Assembly (NCBI GenBank): GCA_002408125.1
Contig: DHQO01000031.1
Span: forward strand, 1-64,000
Reading direction: 5' to 3'
DNA length: 64,000 nucleotides
From: Hyphomonadaceae bacterium UBA5336
Lineage (GTDB): Bacteria; Pseudomonadota; Alphaproteobacteria; Caulobacterales; Hyphomonadaceae
Under the pieces are notes generated by a model, which saw only the letters and a list, made by a program, of their open reading frames with translations, was not told the origin of the DNA and made no database searches. Shown piece by piece: positions 53,827-63,081 of the stretch (its first letter is position 1; the number at the start of each line of letters is the position of its first letter). The translations under genes were made by a program, and so were the position numbers.

Positions 53827-55097
53827 TCGAACCTCAGAGCTTCGACAGGGTCGATGCTCGCCCCGCGCCAGGCTGGCCAGAGCGTGACGACGACCGACAT
53901 CAGCGCTGCCCATCCGGCAGAGCCGAGCACCTCGGCCCATGAGAGCCGCGCCGGCAGGCCTTCCAGGCCATAGGTGCCGGGATCGAACAGCACGATTCCG
54001 AACTGGGCGAAGGCCCATTCGATATTCGGGATGTTGACCACAAACAACACACCGAGGGTCATGCCCGTCAGCGCGCCGATCAGGCCGAGCGCTCCGCCGA
54101 TCATGATGAAGACGCGCATCATGGTGCCGCGCGTCGCGCCGATTGTGCGCAGGATGGCGATGTCGCGGGTCTTGTTCTTCACCAGCATCAGGACGCCGGA
54201 AATGATGTTCAGTGAGGTGATGAAGACCAGCACGAGCATGATCAGCAACATCATGTTTCGCTCGATGTTCAGCGCATTGAGATACTGCGCGCGGATCCGC
54301 TTCCAGGTGTCGATGCCCACGGGCTGGCCCACGGCATTTCTTATGCGCTGCTCGGCAAGCTCCGTCGCCTCAGGATCGACCAACCGGACATCCACGGCCT
54401 GGTAGCTTTCCCTATGCTGGAAGAAAATCTGCCCCTGCTCCAACGGCATGAAGATATAGACCCGATCGAGTTCGACACTGCCGGTCTTGAAAGTGCCGCC
54501 GACGCGATAGGTCTTGTTGCGCGGGGTCTGGCCCATGATGGTGGAATTGGTCTGAGGCGAGATGAGGTTCACCTCGTCTCCCACGCGCACGCCGAGCCCG
54601 CTGGCGAGATAGGCGCCCAGCAGGATGACATCCCCGCCGTTTCGCCCCTCGCCGAAGCCGGCTGCCTCAAGCATCTGCGCGCCGTCATCCTCCAGGAAGC
54701 TGTAGCCTTCCAGCTCCTTGCGCGTGATCGATTTCACGACCGCGCCTGTGGCGGCATAGTCGCTGGTCACCAGTACCTGGTTTTCCAGATACGGCGTTGC
54801 CGACTGCACGCCCTCGACGCGCTCGATGCGCTCGATGATGTTATCCGCTTCGGCTTCGGGAATGTGGTTGATCGAGACGATCACGTGCGGCTGGCCGCCG
54901 AGCAGCGCGTCCAGCAGCGTGGCGCGGAAGCCGGCCATGATCGACATGATGACGATCAGCGCGAACACCGCCAGCGCGATGCCGGCAAAGGAGAGGATCG
55001 CGGTCAGCGACAGCCCGCCATGCTCGCGCCGCGCACGCACATAACGCCAGGCCAGTGCGCGCTCGACCGTGCCGAAGGGGGTGTGTCCGCTCGCCAT
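53823..55097 (-). CDS. lolC: Lipoprotein-releasing ABC transporter permease LolC/LolE
   Basis: A 424-residue membrane permease with an N-terminal membrane segment, a large periplasmic domain (about residues 50-270, with MGQTPRNKTYRVGGTFKTG) and three C-terminal segments (LVFITSLNIISGVLMLVKNKTRDIAILRTIGAT is the FtsX-like signature). As only one such permease is next to lolD, it probably acts as homodimer LolF-like or pairs with itself, as in many non-enteric bacteria. It lies 2 bp after proS and overlaps lolD. Confidence 0.92.
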   Translation of the reverse strand: MASGHTPFGTVERALAWRYVRARREHGGLSLTAILSFAGIALAVFALIVIMSIMAGFRATLLDALLGGQPHVIVSINHIPEAEADNIIERIERVEGVQSATPYLENQVLVTSDYAATGAVVKSITRKELEGYSFLEDDGAQMLEAAGFGEGRNGGDVILLGAYLASGLGVRVGDEVNLISPQTNSTIMGQTPRNKTYRVGGTFKTGSVELDRVYIFMPLEQGQIFFQHRESYQAVDVRLVDPEATELAEQRIRNAVGQPVGIDTWKRIRAQYLNALNIERNMMLLIMLVLVFITSLNIISGVLMLVKNKTRDIAILRTIGATRGTMMRVFIMIGGALGLIGALTGMTLGVLFVVNIPNIEWAFAQFGIVLFDPGTYGLEGLPARLSWAEVLGSAGWAALMSVVVTLWPAWRGASIDPVEALRFE

Positions 55098-55099
55098 GC

Positions 55100-56431
55100 T
55101 CAGGCGCGCGCGCCGGTCAGCTTGTGGAGGGCCGCATCCAGGGAGAGCTCCTCGGTCTCACCGCTGGCGCGGTCTTTCAATTCCACCGTGCCGGCCTTCA
55201 GGCCACGCGGGCCGATGGCAAGCTGCCAGGGCAATCCGATCAGGTCCATGGTGGCGAATTTTCCTCCGGGCCGCTCGTCTCTGTCATCGTAAAGGACGTC
55301 AAAGCCGGCATTTTCAAGGCGTTGATAGGCCTCGTCACACGCCGCGGTGCACTCTGCATCGCTGGCGCGCAGATTGAGAAGGCCGATATCGAAAGGCGAG
55401 ACGCTGGCCGGCCAGACGATCCCCTTCTCATCATGGGAGGCCTCGATGATGCCGCCGACCAGGCGCGAAACGCCGATGCCATAGCTGCCGCCATGGATCT
55501 CGGTAAGCTGGCCATCGGCGGTCTGGATCTCGGCCTTCATCGGCTTGGAATATTTCGTGCCGAAATAGAAGATGTGACCGACCTCGATGCCGCGCGCGGC
55601 GATCTTGCGCTCGTCGGGGATGGCCGCGAACGCCGCCTCGTCATGCTTTTCCTCGGTGGCCGCATAGTACTGCGTGCGCTTTTCCATTTCGGCTTCCAGC
55701 GCGGCATGGTCCTCGAAGTCGAAATCGCGCCCCGGCACCGGGACGTCCAGCAGCGCGCGGTCGCAGAATACCGCGCTTTCGCCGGTCTCGGCCAGGATGA
55801 TGAATTCATGGCTGAGATCGCCGCCGATCGGGCCGGGATCGGCCTGCATCGGAATGGCCGTCACGCCCAGGCGGTTGAACGTGTTCAGATAGGAGGCGAA
55901 CATCTTCTGGTAGGCGACGCGCGCCGAAGCCTCATCGACATCGAAGCTGTAGGCATCCTTCATCAGGAACTCGCGCCCGCGCATCACGCCGAAACGCGGG
56001 CGGATCTCGTCACGGAACTTCCATTGCTGGTGATAGAGATTGAGCGGCAGCTGCTTGTAACTCTTCACATAGGCGCGGAAGATCTCGGTGATCATCTCCT
56101 CATTGGTCGGCCCATAGAGCAGGTCGCGGCCGGAGCGGTCCTCGATACGCAGCATCTCGGGCCCATAGGCATCATAGCGCCCGGATTCGCGCCACAGATC
56201 GGCCGATTGCAGCGTCGGCATCAGCATCTCGATGGCCCCGGCGCGATCCATCTCCTCGCGCACGATCTGCTCGATCTTCTTCAGCACCCTGAAGCCCAGC
56301 GGCAGCCAGGAATAGATGCCGGCGCTGCCCTGGCGGATCATGCCCGCGCGCAGCATCAACTGGTGGCTCACAACCGTGGCTTCGGCGGGGGCTTCCTTGG
56401 TCACCGGAAGGAAATAGCGGGACAGACGCAT
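55100..56431 (-). CDS. proS: Prolyl-tRNA synthetase (short form without editing insertion)
   Basis: A 443-residue class II synthetase. It begins MRLSRYFLPVTKEAPAEATVVSHQLMLRAGMIRQG, with motif 2 LYHQQWKFRDEIRPRFGVMRGREFLMKD and motif 3 ESYGIGVSR-like GGSYGIGVSRLVGGIIEAS. The about 180-residue editing domain found in the 570-residue E. coli enzyme is absent, the usual form in alphaproteobacteria. Mischarged Ala-tRNA(Pro) would then need a separate YbaK-type editing protein. It lies 2 bp before lolC. Confidence 0.94.
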   Translation of the reverse strand: MRLSRYFLPVTKEAPAEATVVSHQLMLRAGMIRQGSAGIYSWLPLGFRVLKKIEQIVREEMDRAGAIEMLMPTLQSADLWRESGRYDAYGPEMLRIEDRSGRDLLYGPTNEEMITEIFRAYVKSYKQLPLNLYHQQWKFRDEIRPRFGVMRGREFLMKDAYSFDVDEASARVAYQKMFASYLNTFNRLGVTAIPMQADPGPIGGDLSHEFIILAETGESAVFCDRALLDVPVPGRDFDFEDHAALEAEMEKRTQYYAATEEKHDEAAFAAIPDERKIAARGIEVGHIFYFGTKYSKPMKAEIQTADGQLTEIHGGSYGIGVSRLVGGIIEASHDEKGIVWPASVSPFDIGLLNLRASDAECTAACDEAYQRLENAGFDVLYDDRDERPGGKFATMDLIGLPWQLAIGPRGLKAGTVELKDRASGETEELSLDAALHKLTGARA

Positions 56432-56506
56432 TCGAATGAAATCTCTGACAAAGAGGGTGGACAGATCGGCTGCTTCGCTAGCGCGCCGCGCGCGCTCTGG
56501 CTAGGC

Positions 56507-57091
56507 CTAGGTTTCCGGCAGGCTCAGAATGTCCGTCGGCATACTGACAGCCCCACAGGCATCTCCCCCCGATATCGCCACGACCCGCTCATAATCGGCC
56601 GCGCTCGGCGCCAACCGGCGGATGAGGATGACGCCGCGCTCGGAAGGGCTCTCAATCGTGTCGGCGGGCAGCTGCGGCTCGTCATTGTCAGCGATCTCGC
56701 TGAAATCATAGTGGCCCGGCGCGCGCAGCTTGATCAGCACCGGCTGGCCTTCCGGAACACGCCGAACGGCGAAATTGTTGGTGCGCATGTCAAAGAAGGA
56801 AACCGAGGCCATGCGGTCATAGGCTGCCACTTCCACCTGGACCTCATAGCCGGCGTCGCCAAAGTCGAACCGGCAGATGGAATAGGCAAGGTCCGGCGAG
56901 GCGCGCACCACGGTCTGGGTGTCCGGTGTCATGCGCGGCGACAGGGCAAAGCCGTGCAGGGGCACACCGCCGGCTTCCATGCGCGAGAACAGCTTGCCCA
57001 TGATGACCCGCGGGATCATGTGCAGCGTCACCACATAGGCAATCGCCGCGATGCCCAGGAAGGTGGCCACCTTGAGCAGGAAGCCCGTCAT
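56507..57091 (-). CDS. Membrane-anchored DUF1254-type protein
   Basis: A 194-residue protein with an N-terminal membrane segment (residues about 4-24) and the rest probably periplasmic. Its YSICRFDFGDAGYEVQVEVAAYDRMASVSFFDMRTNNFAV segment resembles the DUF1254 half of DUF1254/DUF1214 proteins, whose function is unknown. It starts 4 bp inside the end of the DUF1214-type gene (ATGA junction), so the two are made together. Confidence 0.65.
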   Translation of the reverse strand: MTGFLLKVATFLGIAAIAYVVTLHMIPRVIMGKLFSRMEAGGVPLHGFALSPRMTPDTQTVVRASPDLAYSICRFDFGDAGYEVQVEVAAYDRMASVSFFDMRTNNFAVRRVPEGQPVLIKLRAPGHYDFSEIADNDEPQLPADTIESPSERGVILIRRLAPSAADYERVVAISGGDACGAVSMPTDILSLPET

Positions 57092-57696
57092 CGCCCTGCC
57101 CCTTCGCGGCAGGCCACACGCTGGATCGACGGCGTGTTGAGATGGGTTTCAGGATCGCTCAGCACGGCGCTCACAGGGCGGTAGAGCCGAAGTGTGAGGT
57201 CGAAATTCCTGGCATTGCGGCTGGAGATCCAGAAGCCGTCATGGGCCGGCTGGCGGGCGGAAATCGTCGCCAGCCAGGCATCGGCGCCGCCGGTCTTGGT
57301 GCGGTCGAGCGAGAGCGCGCCATCATCATTCATCGGCAGAAGGCTGTCGGAATCGTAGAGCGTGAGGGACCACCACTGGGAGGGCTGGTCGCCGCCGGTC
57401 AGGCGATAGTCGCATCCTTCGACAAGCGGCTGGCCGGCATCGTCGGTGTTGCGGGTGAAGTAGATCGCCTCTTCCTTTGACAGGGCGAGCAGTCCGTGAC
57501 GGGCGACCCGGGCGCGGGTGATCATCCCTGCCGCCGACGAGCCGATTGCCCAATCCGACTCCCATCCGTTGACGGAAACATCGCTGAACGCCAGGCCCCG
57601 GCCACCGCCGAACATACCGGCCGACCACAGCGCTGCGAGAAATCCCACGAGCCCTGCGACCAGTATGAAGATGATCTTGCCTATACTACGTCCCAT
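57088..57696 (-). CDS. Membrane-anchored DUF1214-type protein
   Basis: A 202-residue protein with one N-terminal membrane segment (KIIFILVAGLVGFLAALWSAGMF) and a periplasmic region. YRLTGGDQPSQWWSLTLYDSD and FWISSRNARNFDLTLRLYRP are the DUF1214 signatures. It overlaps the DUF1254-type gene. ATG at 57696 was preferred to an upstream TTG at 57726. In many bacteria these two domains are fused in one chain of about 450 residues; here they are separate and short. The role is unknown. Confidence 0.7.
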   Translation of the reverse strand: MGRSIGKIIFILVAGLVGFLAALWSAGMFGGGRGLAFSDVSVNGWESDWAIGSSAAGMITRARVARHGLLALSKEEAIYFTRNTDDAGQPLVEGCDYRLTGGDQPSQWWSLTLYDSDSLLPMNDDGALSLDRTKTGGADAWLATISARQPAHDGFWISSRNARNFDLTLRLYRPVSAVLSDPETHLNTPSIQRVACREGAGR

Positions 57697-57746
57697 AACG
57701 GGACGCTGGGGCAAATCCTGCTGCAAGACAAGCTGTTGGGAACAGT

Positions 57747-57998
57747 TTAGCCCCCGCCGAGCAGGGCCTGAAAATCAATCACATGGGAGATGACCAACAA
57801 AAGAGCAGTCAGCCCCGCCGAACCATAGGTTGCCCAGAGCGCTTTCTTGCCGAGCATGGGATCAACCGGCGCGGCCCCCTCGGTGCCGTCAATGACACTG
57901 TCATCCTCATGCTGGCTGCGCACGCCGATCGGAAGGACGACGAAGAAGCAGATCCACCACAGGATGACAAAGAAGACGACGGCACCGGTGAGGGTCAT
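57747..57998 (-). CDS. DUF1467 small membrane protein
   Basis: An 83-residue protein with two hydrophobic segments (TGAVVFFVILWWICFFVVLP and SAGLTALLLVISHVID) linked by an acidic loop with the typical LPIGVRSQ.E...V.GT motif. DUF1467 proteins are common in alphaproteobacteria next to the methylmalonyl-CoA epimerase gene; their role is unknown. Its ATG overlaps the mce stop by one base (TGATG), and it is missed if only long frames are considered. Confidence 0.85.
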   Translation of the reverse strand: MTLTGAVVFFVILWWICFFVVLPIGVRSQHEDDSVIDGTEGAAPVDPMLGKKALWATYGSAGLTALLLVISHVIDFQALLGGG

Positions 57999-58429
57999 CA
58001 GTGATCGCCCTTGGGCGTTTCCATCAGCTCGATCAGCACGCCATTGGAATTCTTCGGATGCACGAAGATGATCGGCGTGCCGTGGGCACCGATTCGCGGC
58101 TCGTTCAGCACCGTCGCGCCGCGCTTGCCCATTTCCTCGACCGCCTCGTGGATGTCGCGCACCTCGAAGCAGACATGGTGCTGGCCACCCTTGGGATTCT
58201 TCTGGATGAAATTGTGGATCGGGCTGTTCTCGTCCAGCGGCTCGATCAGTTCGATCTGGGCATTGGGCAGGTTCACAAAGCACACCTTCACGCCCTGGGC
58301 GGGCATGTCGAACGGCGTGGTGACATCGGTCGCGCCGTACAGGGTCTTGTAGGTCTCGATCGCCTCGGTCAGGTCCGGCACGGCAATGCCGACATGATTG
58401 AGCGGTCCGATCTGGAAATCCTCGGCCAT
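57998..58429 (-). CDS. mce: Methylmalonyl-CoA epimerase
   Basis: A 143-residue vicinal-oxygen-chelate enzyme that interconverts 2R- and 2S-methylmalonyl-CoA, needed for B12-dependent methylmalonyl-CoA mutase in propionyl-CoA breakdown. Metal ligands fit H12 in LNHVGIAV, the histidines of GGQHHVCFEVRD, and the glutamate of GVLIELME. It is 5 bp downstream of the RNase J gene and overlaps the DUF1467 gene. Its function implies the cell makes or obtains cobalamin. Confidence 0.9.
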   Translation of the reverse strand: MAEDFQIGPLNHVGIAVPDLTEAIETYKTLYGATDVTTPFDMPAQGVKVCFVNLPNAQIELIEPLDENSPIHNFIQKNPKGGQHHVCFEVRDIHEAVEEMGKRGATVLNEPRIGAHGTPIIFVHPKNSNGVLIELMETPKGDH

Positions 58430-58434
58430 GAAAT

Positions 58435-60126
58435 TCAGCTCCTCAACACGGTGACATCGATAATCGGGCGGCGGCCGAACACGCTTTCGGCGGCCTTGCG
58501 CACGGCCCGGCCGATGGTGCGCTCCACCGCATCATCGTCGGTCAGGTCCTTGCGCTTCAATCGGGAGAGCGCGGCCTCGGCGGCCTCGTCCAGCGTATCG
58601 AGGCTCTCATCGGCCAGGCGCCCGTCTTCCTCCACCAGGCCGCGCGCGGTCACCAGCGGACCGTCAATGACATCGCCATCCTCGTCCATCGCGATGGCGA
58701 CATGCAGATAGCCATATTCGGCCAGCCGCTTGCGTTCGGTGAGACCGCCGCTGTCCTCCGGCACCAGACGGTCGCCATCCAGGATCAGCCGGCCGACGGG
58801 CACCAGATCGATGATCTCCGGCCGGCCAGGCGCGAGCTTCACCAGCTCGCCATTGCGCGGGGCCACCGCCAGCGGCACCTGCATCGAGAGGGCATAGCGC
58901 GCATGCTCCAGCGTGTGGCGGCGCTCGCCATGGACCGGCACGGAAATCTTCGGGCGCACCCAGCCATACATCTTCGCCAGCTCGTCCCGGCAGGGGTGGC
59001 CGGAGACATGGATCGGGTTCTCAGCGGACATGCGATCGGTGATCACCTGGACACCGGCATCGGCCAGCTGGTTCATCAGCGCGAAGATGCCCTTCTCATT
59101 GCCGGGAATGACGCGCGAGGAAAAGATCACCGTATCGCCTTCCGAGAGCGACACATTGCGATGGTCGCCGCGGGCGATGCGCGAGAGCGCGGCGCGGGCC
59201 TCACCCTGGCTGCCGGTGCACAGATAGAGGATGGAATCATGCGGCAGATAGCCGGCCTCCTCCTCCTCGACGAACTCGGCGACATCCTTGAGCAGGCCCA
59301 CGGCCTTCGCCGCGTCGGTGACCTTGTGCATCGAGCGGCCGACGAGGCAAACACTGCGCCCGCAGGCGGCGGCCGCCTCGATCACGCTTTTCACCCGCGC
59401 CACATTGGAGGCGAAGGTGGCAACGGCCACGCGCCCTTCCTGGGCGGCGATCACCGCTTCAAGATTGCCCCGCACGGTGGCCTCGCTGCCGGCCTCGCCG
59501 TCGACAAAGACATTGGTGCTGTCGCAAACCATGGCGAGCACGCCCTCATCGCCGATCCGGGACAGGCCCTCGATATCGGTGGACGCGCCAATGCGCGGAT
59601 CGGGATCGATCTTCCAGTCGCCGGTATGCAGGATGGTGCCGAGCGGTGTGGTGATCGCCAGTGCGTTCGGCTCGGGGATGGAGTGGGTCAGCGTGACATA
59701 GCGCACGCTGAACGGGCCAGCCTCGACCGTGCTTTCCAGCTCGATGGTCTTCAGGATCTCGCCGGCGTCGAGGCCATGTTCCAGCAGTTTCGCGCGGGTC
59801 AGCTCGGCGGTGAAGGGGGTGGCATACATCGGCGCGCGGGTCTTCAGGCGGCGATACAGGAGGCCGGTGGCGCCGATATGGTCCTCATGGGCATGGGTCA
59901 GGAAGATCGCCTCGATCTGCTCGCCGACCAGATATTCCGGATCAGCGCAGATCAGGTCCACGCCCGGCGTGGTGTCGTCGCCGAAGGTCACCCCCATATC
60001 GGCGATGATCCAGCGCCGGTCGTGCTCCGGGCCATAGCCATAGGCGTTGAGGTTCATGCCGATTTCCTCGCATCCGCCAAGGGGGAGGAAGAACAGTTCG
60101 GCGCCGGAGGTGGGATCAGTCTGCAT
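58435..60126 (-). CDS. rnj: Ribonuclease J
   Basis: A 563-residue metallo-beta-lactamase/beta-CASP ribonuclease that has 5'-exo- and endonuclease activity in mRNA decay and rRNA maturation. The zinc motif HAHEDH is at residues 78-83, with further ligands in LTHSIPEPNAL and HTGDWKIDPDP; the beta-CASP part has SSRVIPGNEK and the HVSGHPCRDEL motif. Alphaproteobacteria commonly use RNase J alongside RNase E. It starts 7 bp after coaX. Confidence 0.93.
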   Translation of the reverse strand: MQTDPTSGAELFFLPLGGCEEIGMNLNAYGYGPEHDRRWIIADMGVTFGDDTTPGVDLICADPEYLVGEQIEAIFLTHAHEDHIGATGLLYRRLKTRAPMYATPFTAELTRAKLLEHGLDAGEILKTIELESTVEAGPFSVRYVTLTHSIPEPNALAITTPLGTILHTGDWKIDPDPRIGASTDIEGLSRIGDEGVLAMVCDSTNVFVDGEAGSEATVRGNLEAVIAAQEGRVAVATFASNVARVKSVIEAAAACGRSVCLVGRSMHKVTDAAKAVGLLKDVAEFVEEEEAGYLPHDSILYLCTGSQGEARAALSRIARGDHRNVSLSEGDTVIFSSRVIPGNEKGIFALMNQLADAGVQVITDRMSAENPIHVSGHPCRDELAKMYGWVRPKISVPVHGERRHTLEHARYALSMQVPLAVAPRNGELVKLAPGRPEIIDLVPVGRLILDGDRLVPEDSGGLTERKRLAEYGYLHVAIAMDEDGDVIDGPLVTARGLVEEDGRLADESLDTLDEAAEAALSRLKRKDLTDDDAVERTIGRAVRKAAESVFGRRPIIDVTVLRS

Positions 60127-60133
60127 CAGGCTC

Positions 60134-60913
60134 TCAGGATTGGTTGCGCCGGTAGATTTCCAGCAGGCCGCGAATGGTCACATCCTGATCATATATGTCG
60201 ATTTCCTCGCTCGTCCCCTCGAACAGCGAGGCAATGCCACCGGTCCCGACCACGGTCATGGGCTTGCCGTACTCCTTCTTGATCCGGCGCACCAGCCCGT
60301 CGATCAGTTCGGTATAGCCCAGGAAGATGCCCGACTGCATGGCCGTGACAGTGTCCTTGCCGATCACGCGGGGCGGACGCTGGATGGCGATGCGCGGCAG
60401 GGCCGAGGCCGCATCGTGCAGCGCCTTCTGGCTGAGATTGATGCCCGGGGCGATGATGCCGCCCTCGAACCCGCCATCCTCGCCAACGATATCGAAGGTG
60501 GTCGCCGTGCCGCTGTCGACCACGATCAGCGCGCCGGGATAAAGCAGATGCGCGCCAACGGCATTGACCAGACGGTCCGCGCCGGCCTGCTCGGGCCGGT
60601 CGATGCGTACCGCGACGCCGATCTCGACATTCGGGTCGCCGACAAAGACCGGCTCCAGGTTCAGGTAACGGCGAGCGAAATTGCGGAAGTTGAACTGGGC
60701 CTGCGGCACCACGTTCGAGACGATGCAGCCGGTGATCTTGCCGAAGGGCAGCGCCTCCATCTGGCACATCTGCGACAGCCAGACGGCATAATCGTCGGCC
60801 GTGTTGGTCGGATCGGTATGGCTGCGCCAGCGCGCAACCCAGCTTTCCCCGTCATGGACGGCGAAGACCGTGTTCGTGTTGCCCACATCAATGGCCAGCA
60901 GCATCTCGCTCAT
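60134..60913 (-). CDS. coaX: Type III pantothenate kinase
   Basis: A 259-residue CoaX-type kinase that phosphorylates pantothenate, the first step of CoA synthesis. The ASKHA-fold phosphate motif is MLLAIDVGNTNTVFAV; the catalytic-base/partner motifs GADRLVNAVGA and VVDSGTATTFD, and the AMQSGIFLGYTELIDGLV segment, are intact. ATG at 60913 overlaps the birA stop by 4 bp, which decides the start; the frame is open further upstream only through birA. Confidence 0.94.
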   Translation of the reverse strand: MSEMLLAIDVGNTNTVFAVHDGESWVARWRSHTDPTNTADDYAVWLSQMCQMEALPFGKITGCIVSNVVPQAQFNFRNFARRYLNLEPVFVGDPNVEIGVAVRIDRPEQAGADRLVNAVGAHLLYPGALIVVDSGTATTFDIVGEDGGFEGGIIAPGINLSQKALHDAASALPRIAIQRPPRVIGKDTVTAMQSGIFLGYTELIDGLVRRIKKEYGKPMTVVGTGGIASLFEGTSEEIDIYDQDVTIRGLLEIYRRNQS

Positions 60914-61653
60914 ACCCTTCTCACCAGTTCCACATCCCCTGCCCTTATGGTGCGGCGCACGCCGCTCGGCAATCGCAGGATCAGCCCGCCATCGAGATCG
61001 AGCCCATCGAACAGGCCTTCGACCAACTCGTCCTGGACCCTTGCGCGGACCGGGCTGTCGCGCCCTTCCGCGCGTGCACACCAGGCATCGCGTGTGATGG
61101 CGAAGTCGCGCCAGGCTTCCTCGCAGCGCACCGCCAGCCGGCCCGCAAGCACCTCAAGCGCCGCTTCGGGAGACGGCACCTCACGCCCGGCCATGAGCTC
61201 GGCGAGGCAGGCGGCCGGCTGGTCCAGGCCTTCCGGCACATGAGCCAGGTTCACCCCCATGCCGACCGCGGCCCAGTTCCCGTCAGCTGTGGCGCCCGAT
61301 TCCACCAGGATGCCTGACAGTTTGCGCCCCTCATGGCGCACATCATTGGGCCATTTCAGGCCGAGCCCAAAACTGCTCACGGCATAGTGCGCGATGAGAT
61401 CGTGAACCGCCAGTGCGGCGGCAAAGGGCAGTTTCAGCGCATCGGCCACACCGCCCGGCACGGGCAGGAGCGCTGTGGCGAAGAGATTGCCATCCGGCGA
61501 GGCCCAGCCGCGTCCGAGCCGGCCACGGCCGGCACTCTGGCGGCGCGCGGCGATCCATTGCGGCGCGAAGGGGCCAGCCTGGGCGATACGCTTTGCGGCC
61601 TCGTTCGTGCTGTCGATCTCATCGTGCCAGTGAATGGCGGCCGGCAGGCTCAA
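60910..61653 (-). CDS. birA: Biotin--[acetyl-CoA-carboxylase] ligase
   Basis: A protein of about 247 residues that attaches biotin to acetyl-CoA carboxylase and related enzymes. It has only the catalytic domain: IDSTNEAAKRIA, SAGRGRLGRGWASPDGNLFATA, LKWPNDV and KLSGILVE. The helix-turn-helix repressor domain of E. coli BirA is absent. The start is uncertain; I took the TTG at 61653, which overlaps the nuoN stop (TTGA), because no ATG precedes the conserved region. It is the first gene after nuoN in the conserved nuoN-birA-coaX-rnj order. Confidence 0.85.
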   Translation of the reverse strand: MSLPAAIHWHDEIDSTNEAAKRIAQAGPFAPQWIAARRQSAGRGRLGRGWASPDGNLFATALLPVPGGVADALKLPFAAALAVHDLIAHYAVSSFGLGLKWPNDVRHEGRKLSGILVESGATADGNWAAVGMGVNLAHVPEGLDQPAACLAELMAGREVPSPEAALEVLAGRLAVRCEEAWRDFAITRDAWCARAEGRDSPVRARVQDELVEGLFDGLDLDGGLILRLPSGVRRTIRAGDVELVRRV

Positions 61654-63077
61654 TTGGCCAGCCCCATGGCGGCCGCGTCGGTCCAGCCACCCAGCACGCC
61701 GATAAAGACCATCAGGCCCGGGAACATGAGCAGGCCACAAACCACCACGGTGAGCGCCACCGACGGGTCGGCCGACTGGAACTCTTCCATCGGCTCGTCG
61801 AACCACATCACCTTGATGACGCGCAGATAATAATAGCACGAGACCACCGACGCGATGACCAGCATGATGACCAGCGGCAGAAGCCCGGCGGCCATGCCGG
61901 CCTGGATCACATCCAGCTTGGCCCAGAACCCTGCCAGCGGCGGAATACCGGCAATCGAAAGCAGGATCGCGGTCAGCGCCAGCGTCACCACCGGGCGCGA
62001 GCGGATGAGCCCGCCCAGCTCGCTGATATCCTCCACCATGCCGCCTGTGCGGCGCATCATCAGGATGCCGGCAAACATGCCCAGCGAGGCAATGACATAG
62101 ATGGTCATGAAGAGCAGCAGCGACGGCGCGCCGATATCGGCCCCGGCGGCCACCGGCACGAGCGCGTACCCCATATTGGCGATGGAGGAATACCCCATCA
62201 GGCGCTTGATATTGTTCTGCAACAATGCACCGAACGAACCGATCACCATGGAAGCCCCGGAGATGATCGCGATGATCAGCTGCCAGTCGTCCACAGCCTC
62301 GCCGAACAGGGTGAACATGACATTGGCGAACACCACCATCATGGCCATTTTCGGCGCGGCGGAGAAGAAGGCGACGACCGGCGTCGGCGCGCCTTCATAG
62401 ACATCCGGCGTCCACACATGCATCGGCGCGGCAGAGACCTTGAAGGCAAGGCCGGAAATCATCAGCACCATGCCGAAGAGCAGGCCGATACCCATTTCAG
62501 AGCCGGCAATCTCCTCAAAATTGGTCGAGCCGGTAAAGCCATAGACCAGCGAGGCGCCATAGAGCAGCAGGCCCGAGGCCAACGCGCCGAGCACGAAATA
62601 TTTCAGGCCGGCTTCCGCCGAGCGCGGGCTGTCGCGGTGGAAACTGGCCAGCACATAAGACGACAGGCTCAGCGTCTCCACACCCATATAGAGCGTCATC
62701 AGGTCTGAGGCTGAGAGCGTCAGCCCCATGCCAAAGGCGGCAAACAGCATCAGCAGCGGATACTCGAAGCGCAGCGTGCCGTGACGGTCGAAAAAGCCGT
62801 CGGCGATCCACAGCGCCACACCGGCCACGCCGAAGCTGACGGCCTTGGCGAAGTTCACGAACGGGTTTGTTGTCACCAACCCGCCGAAGGCTTCCCCGCC
62901 CTCCCAGTAATAGACAGCGAGCGCGGCCGCTGCGAACAGGGCGAGCGCACCGAGCTTGAAGGCCACGCGCGCAAAGCGCTCCTTCAGGAAGGCGCCCACC
63001 AGCGTGCCGAGGAGGCCCACCGCGACCAGCAGCGTTTCCGGTGCGACGGTTTCCAGAATGGCGGTCCAGTCCAGCAT
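61650..63077 (-). CDS. nuoN: NADH-quinone oxidoreductase subunit N
   Basis: A 475-residue antiporter-like membrane subunit of respiratory complex I with about 14 hydrophobic segments. It shows the Mrp-like pattern: YMGVETLSLSSYVLASFHRDSPRSAEAGLKYFVLGALASG (with the key glutamate and lysine of the proton pathway), PMHVWTPDVYEGAPTPV, and NIKRLMGYSSIANMGY. It lies 4 bp after nuoM and overlaps birA by 4 bp. Confidence 0.95.
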   Translation of the reverse strand: MLDWTAILETVAPETLLVAVGLLGTLVGAFLKERFARVAFKLGALALFAAAALAVYYWEGGEAFGGLVTTNPFVNFAKAVSFGVAGVALWIADGFFDRHGTLRFEYPLLMLFAAFGMGLTLSASDLMTLYMGVETLSLSSYVLASFHRDSPRSAEAGLKYFVLGALASGLLLYGASLVYGFTGSTNFEEIAGSEMGIGLLFGMVLMISGLAFKVSAAPMHVWTPDVYEGAPTPVVAFFSAAPKMAMMVVFANVMFTLFGEAVDDWQLIIAIISGASMVIGSFGALLQNNIKRLMGYSSIANMGYALVPVAAGADIGAPSLLLFMTIYVIASLGMFAGILMMRRTGGMVEDISELGGLIRSRPVVTLALTAILLSIAGIPPLAGFWAKLDVIQAGMAAGLLPLVIMLVIASVVSCYYYLRVIKVMWFDEPMEEFQSADPSVALTVVVCGLLMFPGLMVFIGVLGGWTDAAAMGLAN

Positions 63078-63081
63078 CCGC

